From positions 1 through 64,000 of the forward strand of contig CAYGDY010000002.1 in the NCBI GenBank assembly GCA_964348795.1: a DNA stretch of 64,000 bases. Reading direction: 5' to 3'. Numbering within the stretch: the stretch's first letter is position 1; each line of letters begins with the position of its first letter. The notes beneath the pieces are model-generated. The model was not told the origin of the DNA and did not search any database. It worked only from the letters and a program-made list of their open reading frames with translations. Both the position numbers and the translations under genes were made by a program. This document shows positions 43,393 to 51,038 of this stretch, piece by piece. This DNA is from JADLAT01 sp964348795. Its GTDB lineage: Bacteria; Pseudomonadota; Alphaproteobacteria; Micavibrionales; Micavibrionaceae.

Positions 43393-44638
43393 CACCTGAC
43401 AGCGCACCGCCTTCAAAACCAGTGATCCTTACAGTCACAAGACTTCCCGCTGACAATCCAGCCCCTGTCACGTGTACAGGCGCAAAATTTTCGGCCCGCC
43501 CGACGTTGTTTTTTTCCATCACAACGCAGACTGTTTTACCCACCTGCGCTTCCAAAAATCGCTCCATTTGCAGGTCTCCCAAGGCTCTCAGTTTGCCCGC
43601 ACGCTCTTTTCGGATGGCTGGCGGGATTTGCGGCATTTTGGCGGCTGGCGTTCCATCCCGTTCAGAATACGGAAACACATGCAAAAACGTCAGATTACAT
43701 TCAGCCACCAGATCCAGCGTATTTTGAAACATCGCTTCGGTTTCGGTCGGAAAACCCGCAATAATATCGGCCCCAAACACCATGTCGGGTCGCAAGGTGC
43801 GTGCGCGTTCACAGACCGCTTTAATATCACCCCGTAAATGTCTGCGTTTCATGCGCTTTAATATCATATCATCCCCCGCCTGCATCGACAGATGCAAATG
43901 CGGCATCAGGCGCGACTCCTGCGCGATCAGTTGCCAGAGGTCCTCGTCAATCTCCACAGGATCAAGCGAAGACAAGCGCAAACGCCGTAATTCCGGCACC
44001 AGCGCCAGAACGCGGCGGATCATCTGGCCCAGCGTGGGCGCGCCCGGCAAATCCGGTCCGTAGGAGGTTACATCCACCCCCGTGAAGACCAGCTCGTTAT
44101 AGCCCTGCGCGACCAGCGCCCGCACCTGCTCGGCGATCACGCCAATGGGGACAGAGCGTGAATTGCCCCGCCCATAAGGGATAATACAAAAGGTACACCG
44201 GTGATCACATCCATTTTGCACTTGCAGAAAGGCCCGCGCGCGGTCTTCAAACCCTTCGATCAGGTGTGAGGCCGTTTCCGTCACCACCATGATATCGTTC
44301 ACCAGAACCCGCTCTGCCCCCTCCAGCGCCTGCCAGCTCTCAGGGTTCAGCTTCACATCATTGCCGATGACCTGATCCACCTCGGCCATGCTGGCATATT
44401 TTTGCGGATCAATCTGCGCGCCGCATCCGGTGACAATAATCCGCGCAGACGGGTTCTCCCGCCGCGCGCGGCGTATGGCTTGGCGCGCTTGGCGTTCAGC
44501 CTCTTTCGTCACGGCGCAGGTATTGAAAATGATAACCCCCTCCAGCCCCGCCTTTTTGGCATGAGCCCGCATCACCTCGGATTCATAGGTGTTCAGACGG
44601 CACCCGAAAGTGACAAGCTGGGGGTCGTTCAGGCTCAT
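43376..44638 (-). CDS. mtaB: tRNA t6A37 methylthiotransferase MtaB
   Basis: Radical-SAM enzyme that adds a methylthio group to t6A at position 37 of ANN-decoding tRNAs. The 420-aa sequence shows the three N-terminal cluster cysteines (FGCRLNTYE, FNTCAVTKEA, VTGCGAQ), the radical-SAM CDHRCTFC, and a C-terminal TRAM-like strand region. GCRLNTYESEVMR identifies MtaB rather than MiaB. Possible -35/-10 boxes (TTGACC, 17 bases, TAAAAC at 44648-44676) end nine bases before the ATG. The 273 bases between this gene and the next hold nothing else I can name. Confidence 0.94.
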   Translation of the reverse strand: MSLNDPQLVTFGCRLNTYESEVMRAHAKKAGLEGVIIFNTCAVTKEAERQARQAIRRARRENPSARIIVTGCGAQIDPQKYASMAEVDQVIGNDVKLNPESWQALEGAERVLVNDIMVVTETASHLIEGFEDRARAFLQVQNGCDHRCTFCIIPYGRGNSRSVPIGVIAEQVRALVAQGYNELVFTGVDVTSYGPDLPGAPTLGQMIRRVLALVPELRRLRLSSLDPVEIDEDLWQLIAQESRLMPHLHLSMQAGDDMILKRMKRRHLRGDIKAVCERARTLRPDMVFGADIIAGFPTETEAMFQNTLDLVAECNLTFLHVFPYSERDGTPAAKMPQIPPAIRKERAGKLRALGDLQMERFLEAQVGKTVCVVMEKNNVGRAENFAPVHVTGAGLSAGSLVTVRITGFEGGALSGVMRDQ

Positions 44639-44911
44639 ACCGCATAGGTTTTACAGGGTTTATAACAACGGGTCAAACAAAGAACCCCCTTTAGGGTGCA
44701 AAATCATAAAAACCGTTTTTTGTTTCAATGGGATAACCATCATTTTCAATACTCGTGCTTTTCCTCTGCATACCCCTCTAAATCCTCCGCAGACCCTGCG
44801 AGGCGCTTTGCCCTGAACGTAATGGCCCTAAATGTGATGTCCTCTGGGATTTCAACAGAAGAAGGCACTTAATAGAACTTACGCCCATTAAATCTTCCAT
44901 TTTCTTTCATA

Positions 44912-45442
44912 TCACGACCCCAAAGTGCTCTGTGTTATTTGAACAGGGGAAACTGAGACCTCATCTTGATATTTTTCATACAACGATAAAATTTCCATCC
45001 ACATCGCTTTATCCACCGTATAGACAGCCCCCTTCATCCAGCGATTCATGAGATCACACGTCACACCAGATCTGGGCTTTTCAGAGAGTGCGTCAAAAAA
45101 ATCATCGGGGTACAAGCCCGTTCGCTCAAACTCAGAGAGCAAATTTTTGCGCATGTCTGTAGTAAAACGAATCCTCTTTTTCGCATATGGCAAAGACATT
45201 GCATCTTCAGGACACACCCTGTACAGGCTGGACTCCATAGACAATCCGCCTACTTCTTGGCCCTTCTGCGCAAAGTTAATACTGGCCCAATCAACCGCGA
45301 CCATTCCCCGCTCATTCAAAAGCTCTTCGAGAGGAGGGTTTTCATGAGGCAAAGCGCCATCATTAAAAATATTCCACAAATCCGTGTTTTCGAGCGTCCT
45401 CATGGCCCGAAGGAATTGTGTAATGTGGTAATCAAGCGTCAT
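44912..45442 (-). CDS. Hypothetical protein, possibly HTH-like C terminus
   Basis: Not recognised by name. The 176-aa protein has no signal peptide. Its C-terminal half reads MRKNLLSEFERTGLYPDDFF, then SGVTCDLMNRWMKGAVYTVDKAMWMEILSLYEKY, the helix spacing of a helix-turn-helix domain (two helices, a tight turn, then a RW-containing helix), so DNA binding is possible. The N-terminal half (LENTDLWNIFNDG...VAVDWASINFAQKG) is unassigned. It sits between mtaB and dapF, genes usually adjacent, and is lower in GC than both. Confidence 0.6.
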   Translation of the reverse strand: MTLDYHITQFLRAMRTLENTDLWNIFNDGALPHENPPLEELLNERGMVAVDWASINFAQKGQEVGGLSMESSLYRVCPEDAMSLPYAKKRIRFTTDMRKNLLSEFERTGLYPDDFFDALSEKPRSGVTCDLMNRWMKGAVYTVDKAMWMEILSLYEKYQDEVSVSPVQITQSTLGS

Positions 45443-45557
45443 TTTTGCATTCCCATCACCTTCAATTTATCATAATAAATAAACATTTCAGGGCAAGAAA
45501 AGCAAGAAAAAAGCATAAAACAGATTTTTTAAGTTACAATCGCTTAAAATAAGGCCC

Positions 45558-45648
45558 CGTCATTGCGAGCAACCGTTAGGGAGCGAGGCAATCCAGTTTT
45601 TTCTTTTTTCTGGATCGCCACGGCCTTTTGCAGGGCTTCGCGATGACG
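45558..45648. repeat. Family C palindromic repeat
   Basis: CGTCATTGCGAGC ... GGCAATCCAG, a T-rich centre, CTGGATCGCC ... TTCGCGATGACG, downstream of dapF. Confidence 0.88.
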
Positions 45649-45678
45649 ATATGAAATGTAGGGTCTTTAGCTTAAGTG

Positions 45679-46578
45679 CTATATACAGCCTTCAAACACA
45701 GAGGCCACAGGGCCCGTCATCAGGACACGGGAATCAGACTCCCGCCATTCTATAGTGAGAGAACCCCCATCCAGCACAATCTCGACCTTGCGCCCTGTCA
45801 AACCACGCCGGACGGCCGCCACCGCCACCGCGCACGCGCCAGATCCGCACGCCAGCGTCAAGCCCACACCGCGCTCCCACGTGATCTGCCGCAGGCGATT
45901 TTCACCGATCACCTGCACAAACTCCACATTTGTGCGCTCAGGAAAGAGCGGGTCCGTTTCACATTGCGCCCCCAAGGTTTCCACAGGGATATCCGCCAGA
46001 TTATCCACAAAGAACACACAATGTGGATTTCCCATATTGACGCATACTGGAGTCCCATCCAGTGGCAACGCCAGCGTATCAGACGGTTTTGAGAGCGGAA
46101 TCTCCCGCCAGTCCAGCTTTGGCACACCCATATCCACCGTAATCATGCCGTTTTCCGCGCGTGTGGCTGGGAGCAAACCACTGGTGGTTTCGATTATACA
46201 CCCCTCACCCCTACCCTCTCCCCAGAGGGGAGAGGGGGCAGATTCTAGATATTGTTGTCCCCTCTCCCCTCTGGGGAGAGGGCTAGGGTGAGGGGGAAGA
46301 GCGTGAGGGGGAACCTTTTGTTTTTCCTTGATGATTATCTCCGCCACACAGCGCGTCGCATTCCCGCACGCCCCGCTTTCCGAGCCATCCCCGTTATAAA
46401 ACCGCGCAAACACATCGGCCTGTTCGGAGGGCTCCATCACGACCAATTGATCACAGCCCACGCCGAAATGCCGGTCGCAGATCAAACGGATGCGTTCGGG
46501 GCTTAAGGGATCCGCGCCTTGTCTGAAATCCAGAATGACAAAATCATTCCCCAGCCCGTGCATTTTTAGAAATTTCAT
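45679..46578 (-). CDS. dapF: Diaminopimelate epimerase with in-frame repeat insertion
   Basis: Converts LL- to meso-diaminopimelate for peptidoglycan and lysine. The acid/base cysteines are Cys71 (SGACGNATR) and Cys244 (LACGSGACAV), and NMGNPHCVFFV is typical. The 299-aa length exceeds the usual 275-280. Residues about 89-126 (PPHPSPLPRGERG ... SPLWGEGRGEG) are the translation of a family A repeat pair of 114 bases, a multiple of three, in the loop after the Cys71 helix and before the IIETTSG strand. Both halves of the enzyme are complete, so it is probably active. It heads the dapF-mtaB-ftsY group. Confidence 0.95.
   Translation of the reverse strand: MKFLKMHGLGNDFVILDFRQGADPLSPERIRLICDRHFGVGCDQLVVMEPSEQADVFARFYNGDGSESGACGNATRCVAEIIIKEKQKVPPHALPPHPSPLPRGERGQQYLESAPSPLWGEGRGEGCIIETTSGLLPATRAENGMITVDMGVPKLDWREIPLSKPSDTLALPLDGTPVCVNMGNPHCVFFVDNLADIPVETLGAQCETDPLFPERTNVEFVQVIGENRLRQITWERGVGLTLACGSGACAVAVAAVRRGLTGRKVEIVLDGGSLTIEWRESDSRVLMTGPVASVFEGCI
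46201..46314. repeat. Family A repeat pair inside dapF
   Basis: CCCCTCACCCCTACCCTCTC ... GGGGAGAGGG, about 17 bases, then CCCTCTCCCC ... GGGGAGAGGG and GGGTGAGGGGG. In frame with dapF. Confidence 0.92.
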
Positions 46579-46596
46579 GTTTTAGAACCCTTTCAC

Positions 46597-46668
46597 CGTC
46601 ACTCCCGCGCAGGCGGGAGTCCAGAGACTTCAAACACCCCATGGATGCCCGCCTTCGCGGGCATGACG
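46597..46668. repeat. Family E palindromic repeat
   Basis: CGTCACTCCCGCGC ... GCGGGAGTCCAG, then GGATGCCCGC ... GCGGGCATGACG; between the divergent dapF and ffh genes. Confidence 0.88.
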
Positions 46669-46689
46669 ATCAGGGGGTGAAACTTCTCC

Positions 46690-46718
46690 TTGACTTTCAT
46701 GTAACATACCACTAGTTT
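46690..46718 (+). promoter_or_regulatory. Promoter of the ffh gene cluster
   Basis: TTGACT, 17 bases, TAGTTT; about 110 bases before the ffh start. Confidence 0.6.
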
Positions 46719-46828
46719 ACGCCCAATTTCCACTGATTTTCATGTGAATCTCAGTGCCTCACAGTACACCGCGCTCGGCGAAGTTACGCTCAGCGCGGCT
46801 AAAGCTTTTTATGAACACAAGGTTTTAA

Positions 46829-48352
46829 ATGTTTGAATCTTTGAGCCAAAAGCTAGGATCTGTTTTTACGAAATTGCGCGGGAAAGCCACGCTGTCGGAA
46901 AACGATGTCATGGCGATCAGCCGCGAAATCCGCGTCGCCTTGCTAGAGGCCGATGTCGCCCTGCCCGTGGTCAAGGATTTCATTGAAACCATCAAGACCA
47001 AGGCCATCGGCCAAAATATTATCAAGGGTGTCAACCCGGGCCAACAGGTCATCAAAATTGTCCATGACGCGCTGGTGGACATGCTGGGCTCCAAAACGCA
47101 GGAGCTGACCTTCGGTCCTGCACCGTCGGCTTATCTGATGGTGGGGTTGCAGGGCTCCGGTAAAACGACTTCGACAGCCAAAATTGCCACGCTCCTCACC
47201 GAAAAACACAAGAAAAAGGTCCTAATGGCCTCGCTGGACGTGTACCGTCCCGCCGCGCAGGAACAGCTCCGCCAGCTCGGGGAGCAAACCGGTATCGCTA
47301 CCCTGCCCGTGATCGAGGGCCAAAAACCGGTAGACATCGCTAAACGCGCCATGGAAACGGGCCGCAAGGAAGGCTATGACGTGGTCATGCTGGATACCGC
47401 GGGGCGACTCGCCATTGATGAAGCCCTGATGGACGAGGCCTTGGCAATTAAAAAGGCAACCAACCCTGTTGAAACGCTCCTGATCGCCGATGCCATGACG
47501 GGGCAGGATGCCGTGAACACCGCCAAGGCCTTTGACGAGAAAGTCACCCTCACCGGCATTATGCTCACCCGCGTGGACGGTGATGCGCGCGGCGGGGCGG
47601 CGATGTCCATGAAAGCTGTCACGGGCAAGCCCTTGAAGCTCATCGGGATGGGCGAAAAATGGTCCGAGATCGAGACCTTCCACCCAGACCGGATCGCAGG
47701 ACGCATTCTGGGCATGGGCGATGTGGTGTCCCTTGTGGAGCGGGCTGTCGAGACAGTCACCCACGAAGATGCGCAAAAAATGGCGGCCAAGTTCAAAAAG
47801 GGCCAGTTTGACTTCAATGACCTGCTCGCCCAGATGCAACAAATGAAGAAAATGGGCGGCATGGGCAATATGATGAAGCTTTTGCCAGGCTTGTCCGGCA
47901 TGGCCTCGCAGATTGAAGCCGCAGGGCTGGATGATTCCATTCTCAAGAAACAGGAAGCCATTATCTTTTCCATGACTCCCAAAGAGCGGGAAAAGCCGGA
48001 TTTGCTGAACGCTTCGCGCAAAAAGCGTATAGCGGCAGGCTCCGGCACCACGGTGCAAGACGTGAACAAACTTTTCAAACAGCTCCAGCAAATGCAAACC
48101 ATGATGAAGCAAATGCGCAAAATGGGTTCCGGCAAGATGATGGGCATGATGAAAAACCTCATGGGCTCCAAGGCCGATGATCTGGAGCTTATGGCACAAA
48201 GCATGGACCCCGAAGGGCTGGGGATGGATATGGCGGGGCTGTCTGATAGTCCCTTGGGCCCCAATCCGTTCGCCGGCGGCGGAAACCCGTTCGGCGGAAA
48301 AACAGGCTCTGCGCTGTCCAACCTGCTCGGAAGCAGTAAGGGGAAGAAGTGA
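46829..48352 (+). CDS. ffh: Signal recognition particle protein Ffh
   Basis: GTPase that binds 4.5S RNA and signal sequences on ribosomes. The 507-aa protein has the N domain (1-90), the G domain with GLQGSGKTTSTAKI, DVYRPAAQEQL, DTAGRL and TRVDGDARGGAA, and the Met-rich M domain (about 300-460: MQQMKKMGGMGNMMKLLPG, MTPKEREKPDLLNASRKKRIAAGSG). A Gly/Pro/Asn-rich tail of about 45 residues follows. It begins the conserved ffh-rpsP-rimM-trmD-rplS cluster and is 78 bases from rpsP. Confidence 0.97.
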   Translation: MFESLSQKLGSVFTKLRGKATLSENDVMAISREIRVALLEADVALPVVKDFIETIKTKAIGQNIIKGVNPGQQVIKIVHDALVDMLGSKTQELTFGPAPSAYLMVGLQGSGKTTSTAKIATLLTEKHKKKVLMASLDVYRPAAQEQLRQLGEQTGIATLPVIEGQKPVDIAKRAMETGRKEGYDVVMLDTAGRLAIDEALMDEALAIKKATNPVETLLIADAMTGQDAVNTAKAFDEKVTLTGIMLTRVDGDARGGAAMSMKAVTGKPLKLIGMGEKWSEIETFHPDRIAGRILGMGDVVSLVERAVETVTHEDAQKMAAKFKKGQFDFNDLLAQMQQMKKMGGMGNMMKLLPGLSGMASQIEAAGLDDSILKKQEAIIFSMTPKEREKPDLLNASRKKRIAAGSGTTVQDVNKLFKQLQQMQTMMKQMRKMGSGKMMGMMKNLMGSKADDLELMAQSMDPEGLGMDMAGLSDSPLGPNPFAGGGNPFGGKTGSALSNLLGSSKGKK

Positions 48353-48430
48353 TGGCAAGACTTTTAAACCACCAAAAACAACTGAAACTGACGAAACTGA
48401 CGAAACTGAAAACCAAAAAGGAGAACTAAA

Positions 48431-48922
48431 ATGGCACTAGCACTCAGATTATCAAGAGGTGGGCGTAAAGCCCTTCCCTTCTACCGGATCGTGGTAGCGG
48501 ACAAACGCATGCCCCGTGATGGCCGTTACATTGAAAAGGTGGGGAGCTACAACCCCCTGCTCGACAACGCCAATGAAAACCGCGTGGTGCTGAACACCGA
48601 GCGCGTGCAATACTGGCTGTCCCAAGGTGCCGAGCCATCCGAGCGTGTAGCACTCTTTCTGGGCAAGGCGGGCTTGATCCCCATGCCGAAACAGTCTGTG
48701 CGTCCGTCCAAATCTGCGCCGTCCGACAAAACAAAATTGTTGATTGCGGAGAAGGAAGAAAAGCGCAAGGCCGCCATTGAAGCCGCAAAAGCCGCTGAAG
48801 AAGAAGCCAAAGCGGCCGCAGAAGCCGCCGCCAACGCGCCTGCCGAAGAGCCTGCGCCAGAAGTTGCAGAGGAAGCCCCTGCCGCACCAGAAGAAACCAC
48901 AACGGAAACCCCTGCGGAATAA
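48431..48922 (+). CDS. rpsP: 30S ribosomal protein bS16 with Ala/Glu-rich extension
   Basis: Assembly protein of the small subunit. The core LRLSRGGRKALPFYRIVVADKRMPRDGRYIEKVGSYNPL is at 5-43, followed by the NTERVQYWLSQGAEPSERVALFL helix. E. coli bS16 is 82 aa; here 163 aa, with a Lys/Ala/Glu-rich helical tail from about 100 to the end, rich in AAEEEAKAAAEAA and ending in PEETTTETPAE. AAGGAG lies seven bases before the ATG, preceded by a short ACTGACGAA tandem repeat. A strong terminator follows. Confidence 0.96.
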   Translation: MALALRLSRGGRKALPFYRIVVADKRMPRDGRYIEKVGSYNPLLDNANENRVVLNTERVQYWLSQGAEPSERVALFLGKAGLIPMPKQSVRPSKSAPSDKTKLLIAEKEEKRKAAIEAAKAAEEEAKAAAEAAANAPAEEPAPEVAEEAPAAPEETTTETPAE

Positions 48923-48943
48923 TTTCCTTTTTTTATACAAAAC

Positions 48944-48982
48944 AAAAACCGTCCTACGCTTTCGCGTTAGGGCGGTTTTTTT
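48944..48982 (+). terminator. Rho-independent terminator after rpsP
   Basis: Stem AAAACCGTCCTA / TAGGGCGGTTTT closed by CGCTTTCGCGT, followed by a T-run. It separates rpsP from rimM, usually one operon. Confidence 0.88.
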
Positions 48983-48996
48983 GTGACTGATAACCC

Positions 48997-49099
48997 CGTC
49001 ATCGCGAGGCCTCCTTAAGAGGAGGCCGTGGCAATCCAGTGCATCCTTTCCCTTTTCTGGATTGCTTCGTCAGCCTTTACGGCTTCCTCGCAATGACGG
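48997..49099. repeat. Family C palindromic repeat
   Basis: CGTCATCGCGAGGCC ... GGCAATCCAG ... CTGGATTGCTTCG ... CTCGCAATGACGG. With the terminator upstream it fills most of the 330-base gap 48923-49252; the rest is an AT-rich leader. Confidence 0.9.
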
Positions 49100-49252
49100 A
49101 TTTACAATCCAATGACGGATCCCTGAACACAAAAATACAAAAAACGGCCTTTTGTACTTTTTTTATTGCGAAAAGAAAAACTTTTATATACCTTTTCATC
49201 ACTAAAAAATAACTTTCAACAAACAACACTGCGAAGAGAAGAGCAAAAAACA

Positions 49253-49498
49253 ATGGCAAAATTACCGTATGAGGGCGTAATTTCAGAACACTACATCAAA
49301 CAATTACGAGAATCCAATCCAACACCTCAAAAGAACAACACCGTTCGCAATACCTTGATCGCAAGCGGCCTTACGGCTCTTTTTTTTCTCGCAGATAATC
49401 TTTCAACATCAAATTCCACGCCCAATCAACCTTCGTCTTCCCCTACAACCACGCTGGATGCGGGTATTGTGCCGCTCCCGACACCTGCGGGGCAATAA
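49253..49498 (+). CDS. Small hypothetical protein with one membrane segment (81 aa)
   Basis: Not recognised. Starting MAKLPYEGVISEHYIKQL (ATG 49253, AAGAGAAGAG upstream), it has one hydrophobic stretch TLIASGLTALFFLADNL at about 35-51 and a Ser/Thr/Pro/Asn-rich tail ending LPTPAGQ, as in a membrane-anchored protein with a disordered outer part. The gene is AT-rich and lies inside the rpsP-rimM interval, which is normally short, so it looks like an insertion. Confidence 0.55.
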   Translation: MAKLPYEGVISEHYIKQLRESNPTPQKNNTVRNTLIASGLTALFFLADNLSTSNSTPNQPSSSPTTTLDAGIVPLPTPAGQ

Positions 49499-49503
49499 CG
49501 CAT

Positions 49504-49532
49504 TTTACACTATAGAACCCTTATGCTATAAC
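49504..49532 (+). promoter_or_regulatory. Promoter of rimM abutting the start codon
   Basis: TTTACA, 17 bases, TATAAC. The -10 box ends seven bases before the rimM ATG, placing the RNA start at or next to the A of the ATG; no Shine-Dalgarno sequence lies between. Confidence 0.65.
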
Positions 49533-49539
49533 CCGCGCC

Positions 49540-50010
49540 ATGACTGAAGTGATTGTTGGTAAAATTGTGGCGGCCCACGGCGTGGGTGGATTGGTTAAAA
49601 TTCTCCCCTTTTGCGAGGATCTTTCTCTTTTGCCCAAAAACAACACCCTGAAACTGACACTCAAAAACCCCATCGGAAAATATATTCTGGCGGAAGTTTC
49701 GGGGGTAAAAGACCGCACCACCGCAGAAAATCTGGTCGGTACCGCGCTGATGCTGGGTCGCTCTGCCCTTCCCCCCATCAACGACCCAAACAGCTATTAC
49801 TATGATGACCTGATCGGTCTGCAGGCTTTTGATGAAAGCGGCGCGGAGGCCGGCACCGTCATTGCCTTACATGATTTCGGCGCGGGGGATTTACTGGAAA
49901 TCCGGCCACCGGCGGGCGAGCCTTATCTTCTGCCCTTTACGGATCATAACGTGCCCGTGGTGGACCTACCCAACAAGCGCCTGACCATCCGCCCCCTTGA
50001 AATGGTGTAA
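49540..50010 (+). CDS. rimM: Ribosome maturation factor RimM
   Basis: Helps mature the 30S head region and binds uS19. The 156-aa protein starts MTEVIVGKIVAAHGVGG, the standard RimM opening, so the ATG at 49540 is secure. The N-terminal domain is followed by a PRC-barrel (about 88-156: NSYYYDDLIGLQAFDESGAEAGTVIALHDFGAGDLLEI ... LLPFTDHNVPVVDL). It ends five bases before trmD. The 5' end is probably leaderless. Confidence 0.94.
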   Translation: MTEVIVGKIVAAHGVGGLVKILPFCEDLSLLPKNNTLKLTLKNPIGKYILAEVSGVKDRTTAENLVGTALMLGRSALPPINDPNSYYYDDLIGLQAFDESGAEAGTVIALHDFGAGDLLEIRPPAGEPYLLPFTDHNVPVVDLPNKRLTIRPLEMV

Positions 50011-50015
50011 GACAC

Positions 50016-50756
50016 ATGAGCTGGCACCTCAATCTTCTGACCCTGTTCCCCGAAATGTTTCCCGCCACGCTGGGGCATTCCCTGAGCGGCAAGGCTTTGG
50101 AACGGGGCGATTGGAGCTTTTCCGCCATCCAGATTCGTGATTTCGGCGAAGGCACTCATAAAAACGTCGACGACACGCCCTTTGGCGGCGGGGCGGGCAT
50201 GGTCATGCGGGCCGATGTGATTGAGCGCGCCCTCCTCTCTCTCCCCGAAACGGGCCGAAAAATATACCTCTCCCCCCGTGGACGCCCTCTGACACAAGAT
50301 TTGGTGAAAGAACTGGCTCAAACACCTGTTTTAACCCTTTTGTGCGGCCGGTACGAGGGTGTGGACCAACGCGTGTTGGACGCGCACGGTTTCGAGGAAA
50401 TCAGCATCGGGGATTATGTGCTGTCGGGCGGGGAACCCGCCGCGCTGATCCTGATGGATGCCTGTATCCGCCTGCTGGACGGGGTCATGGGGAACGAAAC
50501 CACGCCAGACGAGGAAAGCTTTTCAAACGGCCTGCTGGAATATCCGCATTATACCCGCCCCGCTCTGTGGACGGATGCGCACGGCCAAACCCATGCCGTG
50601 CCGGAGGTGTTACAATCAGGCCACCACAAGAACATTGCAGACTGGCGGCACGCGGAATCTCTGGCCCTGACGAAAAGACGCAGACCGGACTTACTTTCCT
50701 CTTCACAGGAAGAACAGAAGAAGGGAAGAAAAGGAAGCCCGCCTTCGCCGAAGTGA
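50016..50756 (+). CDS. trmD: tRNA (guanine-N1)-methyltransferase TrmD
   Basis: Methylates G37 of tRNAs reading CUN, CCN and CGG and prevents frameshifting. The SPOUT knot is shown by LLCGRYEGVDQRVL and EEISIGDYVLSGGEPAALILMDA; the N terminus has LTLFPEMFP and DDTPFGGGAGMVMR, and the C-terminal domain LLEYPHYTRPA and VLQSGHHKNIADWR. 246 aa. The tail after RRRPDLL (SSSQEEQKKGRKGSPPSPK) is encoded by the left arm of a 30-bp inverted repeat that surrounds a family C element, so the original end has probably been altered. Confidence 0.95.
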   Translation: MSWHLNLLTLFPEMFPATLGHSLSGKALERGDWSFSAIQIRDFGEGTHKNVDDTPFGGGAGMVMRADVIERALLSLPETGRKIYLSPRGRPLTQDLVKELAQTPVLTLLCGRYEGVDQRVLDAHGFEEISIGDYVLSGGEPAALILMDACIRLLDGVMGNETTPDEESFSNGLLEYPHYTRPALWTDAHGQTHAVPEVLQSGHHKNIADWRHAESLALTKRRRPDLLSSSQEEQKKGRKGSPPSPK

Positions 50757-50901
50757 GAAAAAAAGAACAATCCGTCATTGCGAGGCGGCAAAGCCAACGA
50801 AGCAATCCAGAAAAAGACTGGATCGCCACAGCCCCCTTCGAGGGGCTTCGCGATGACGCAAAAGCAACACCTTCCTTCCCTTCTTCCGTTCTTCCTGTGA
50901 A
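50703..50901. repeat. Nested inverted repeat around a family C element, overlapping trmD 3' end
   Basis: The left arm ACAGGAAGAACAGAAGAAGG (from 50703) matches the reverse complement of 50872-50901 with few differences. Between the arms lies a family C repeat (50773-50858). The left arm is inside the trmD reading frame. Confidence 0.8.
50773..50858. repeat. Family C palindromic repeat
   Basis: CGTCATTGCGAGGCGGC ... GCAATCCAG ... CTGGATCGCC ... TTCGCGATGACG. Confidence 0.88.
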
Positions 50902-50914
50902 AATCATATAACCC

Positions 50915-50943
50915 TTGATTTCTATGAAATTTCCCTGTATATG
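50915..50943 (+). promoter_or_regulatory. Promoter of rplS
   Basis: TTGATT, 17 bases, TATATG; about 95 bases before rplS. It gives rplS its own transcript downstream of the repeat insertion. Confidence 0.6.
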
Positions 50944-51038
50944 TAGCTCCAATTTTAATATCAACCCATGAAAAATATAAAGCAATCCGCCGGTTTAACA
51001 CCCGATTACGGGATGGCATATAAGGGAAAGACAAGACC

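Noticed and set aside
48177..48440. ORF encoding ETDETDETE-type residues between ffh and rpsP
   Set aside because: It overlaps the ffh 3' end in another frame and only translates a short tandem repeat next to the rpsP ribosome site.
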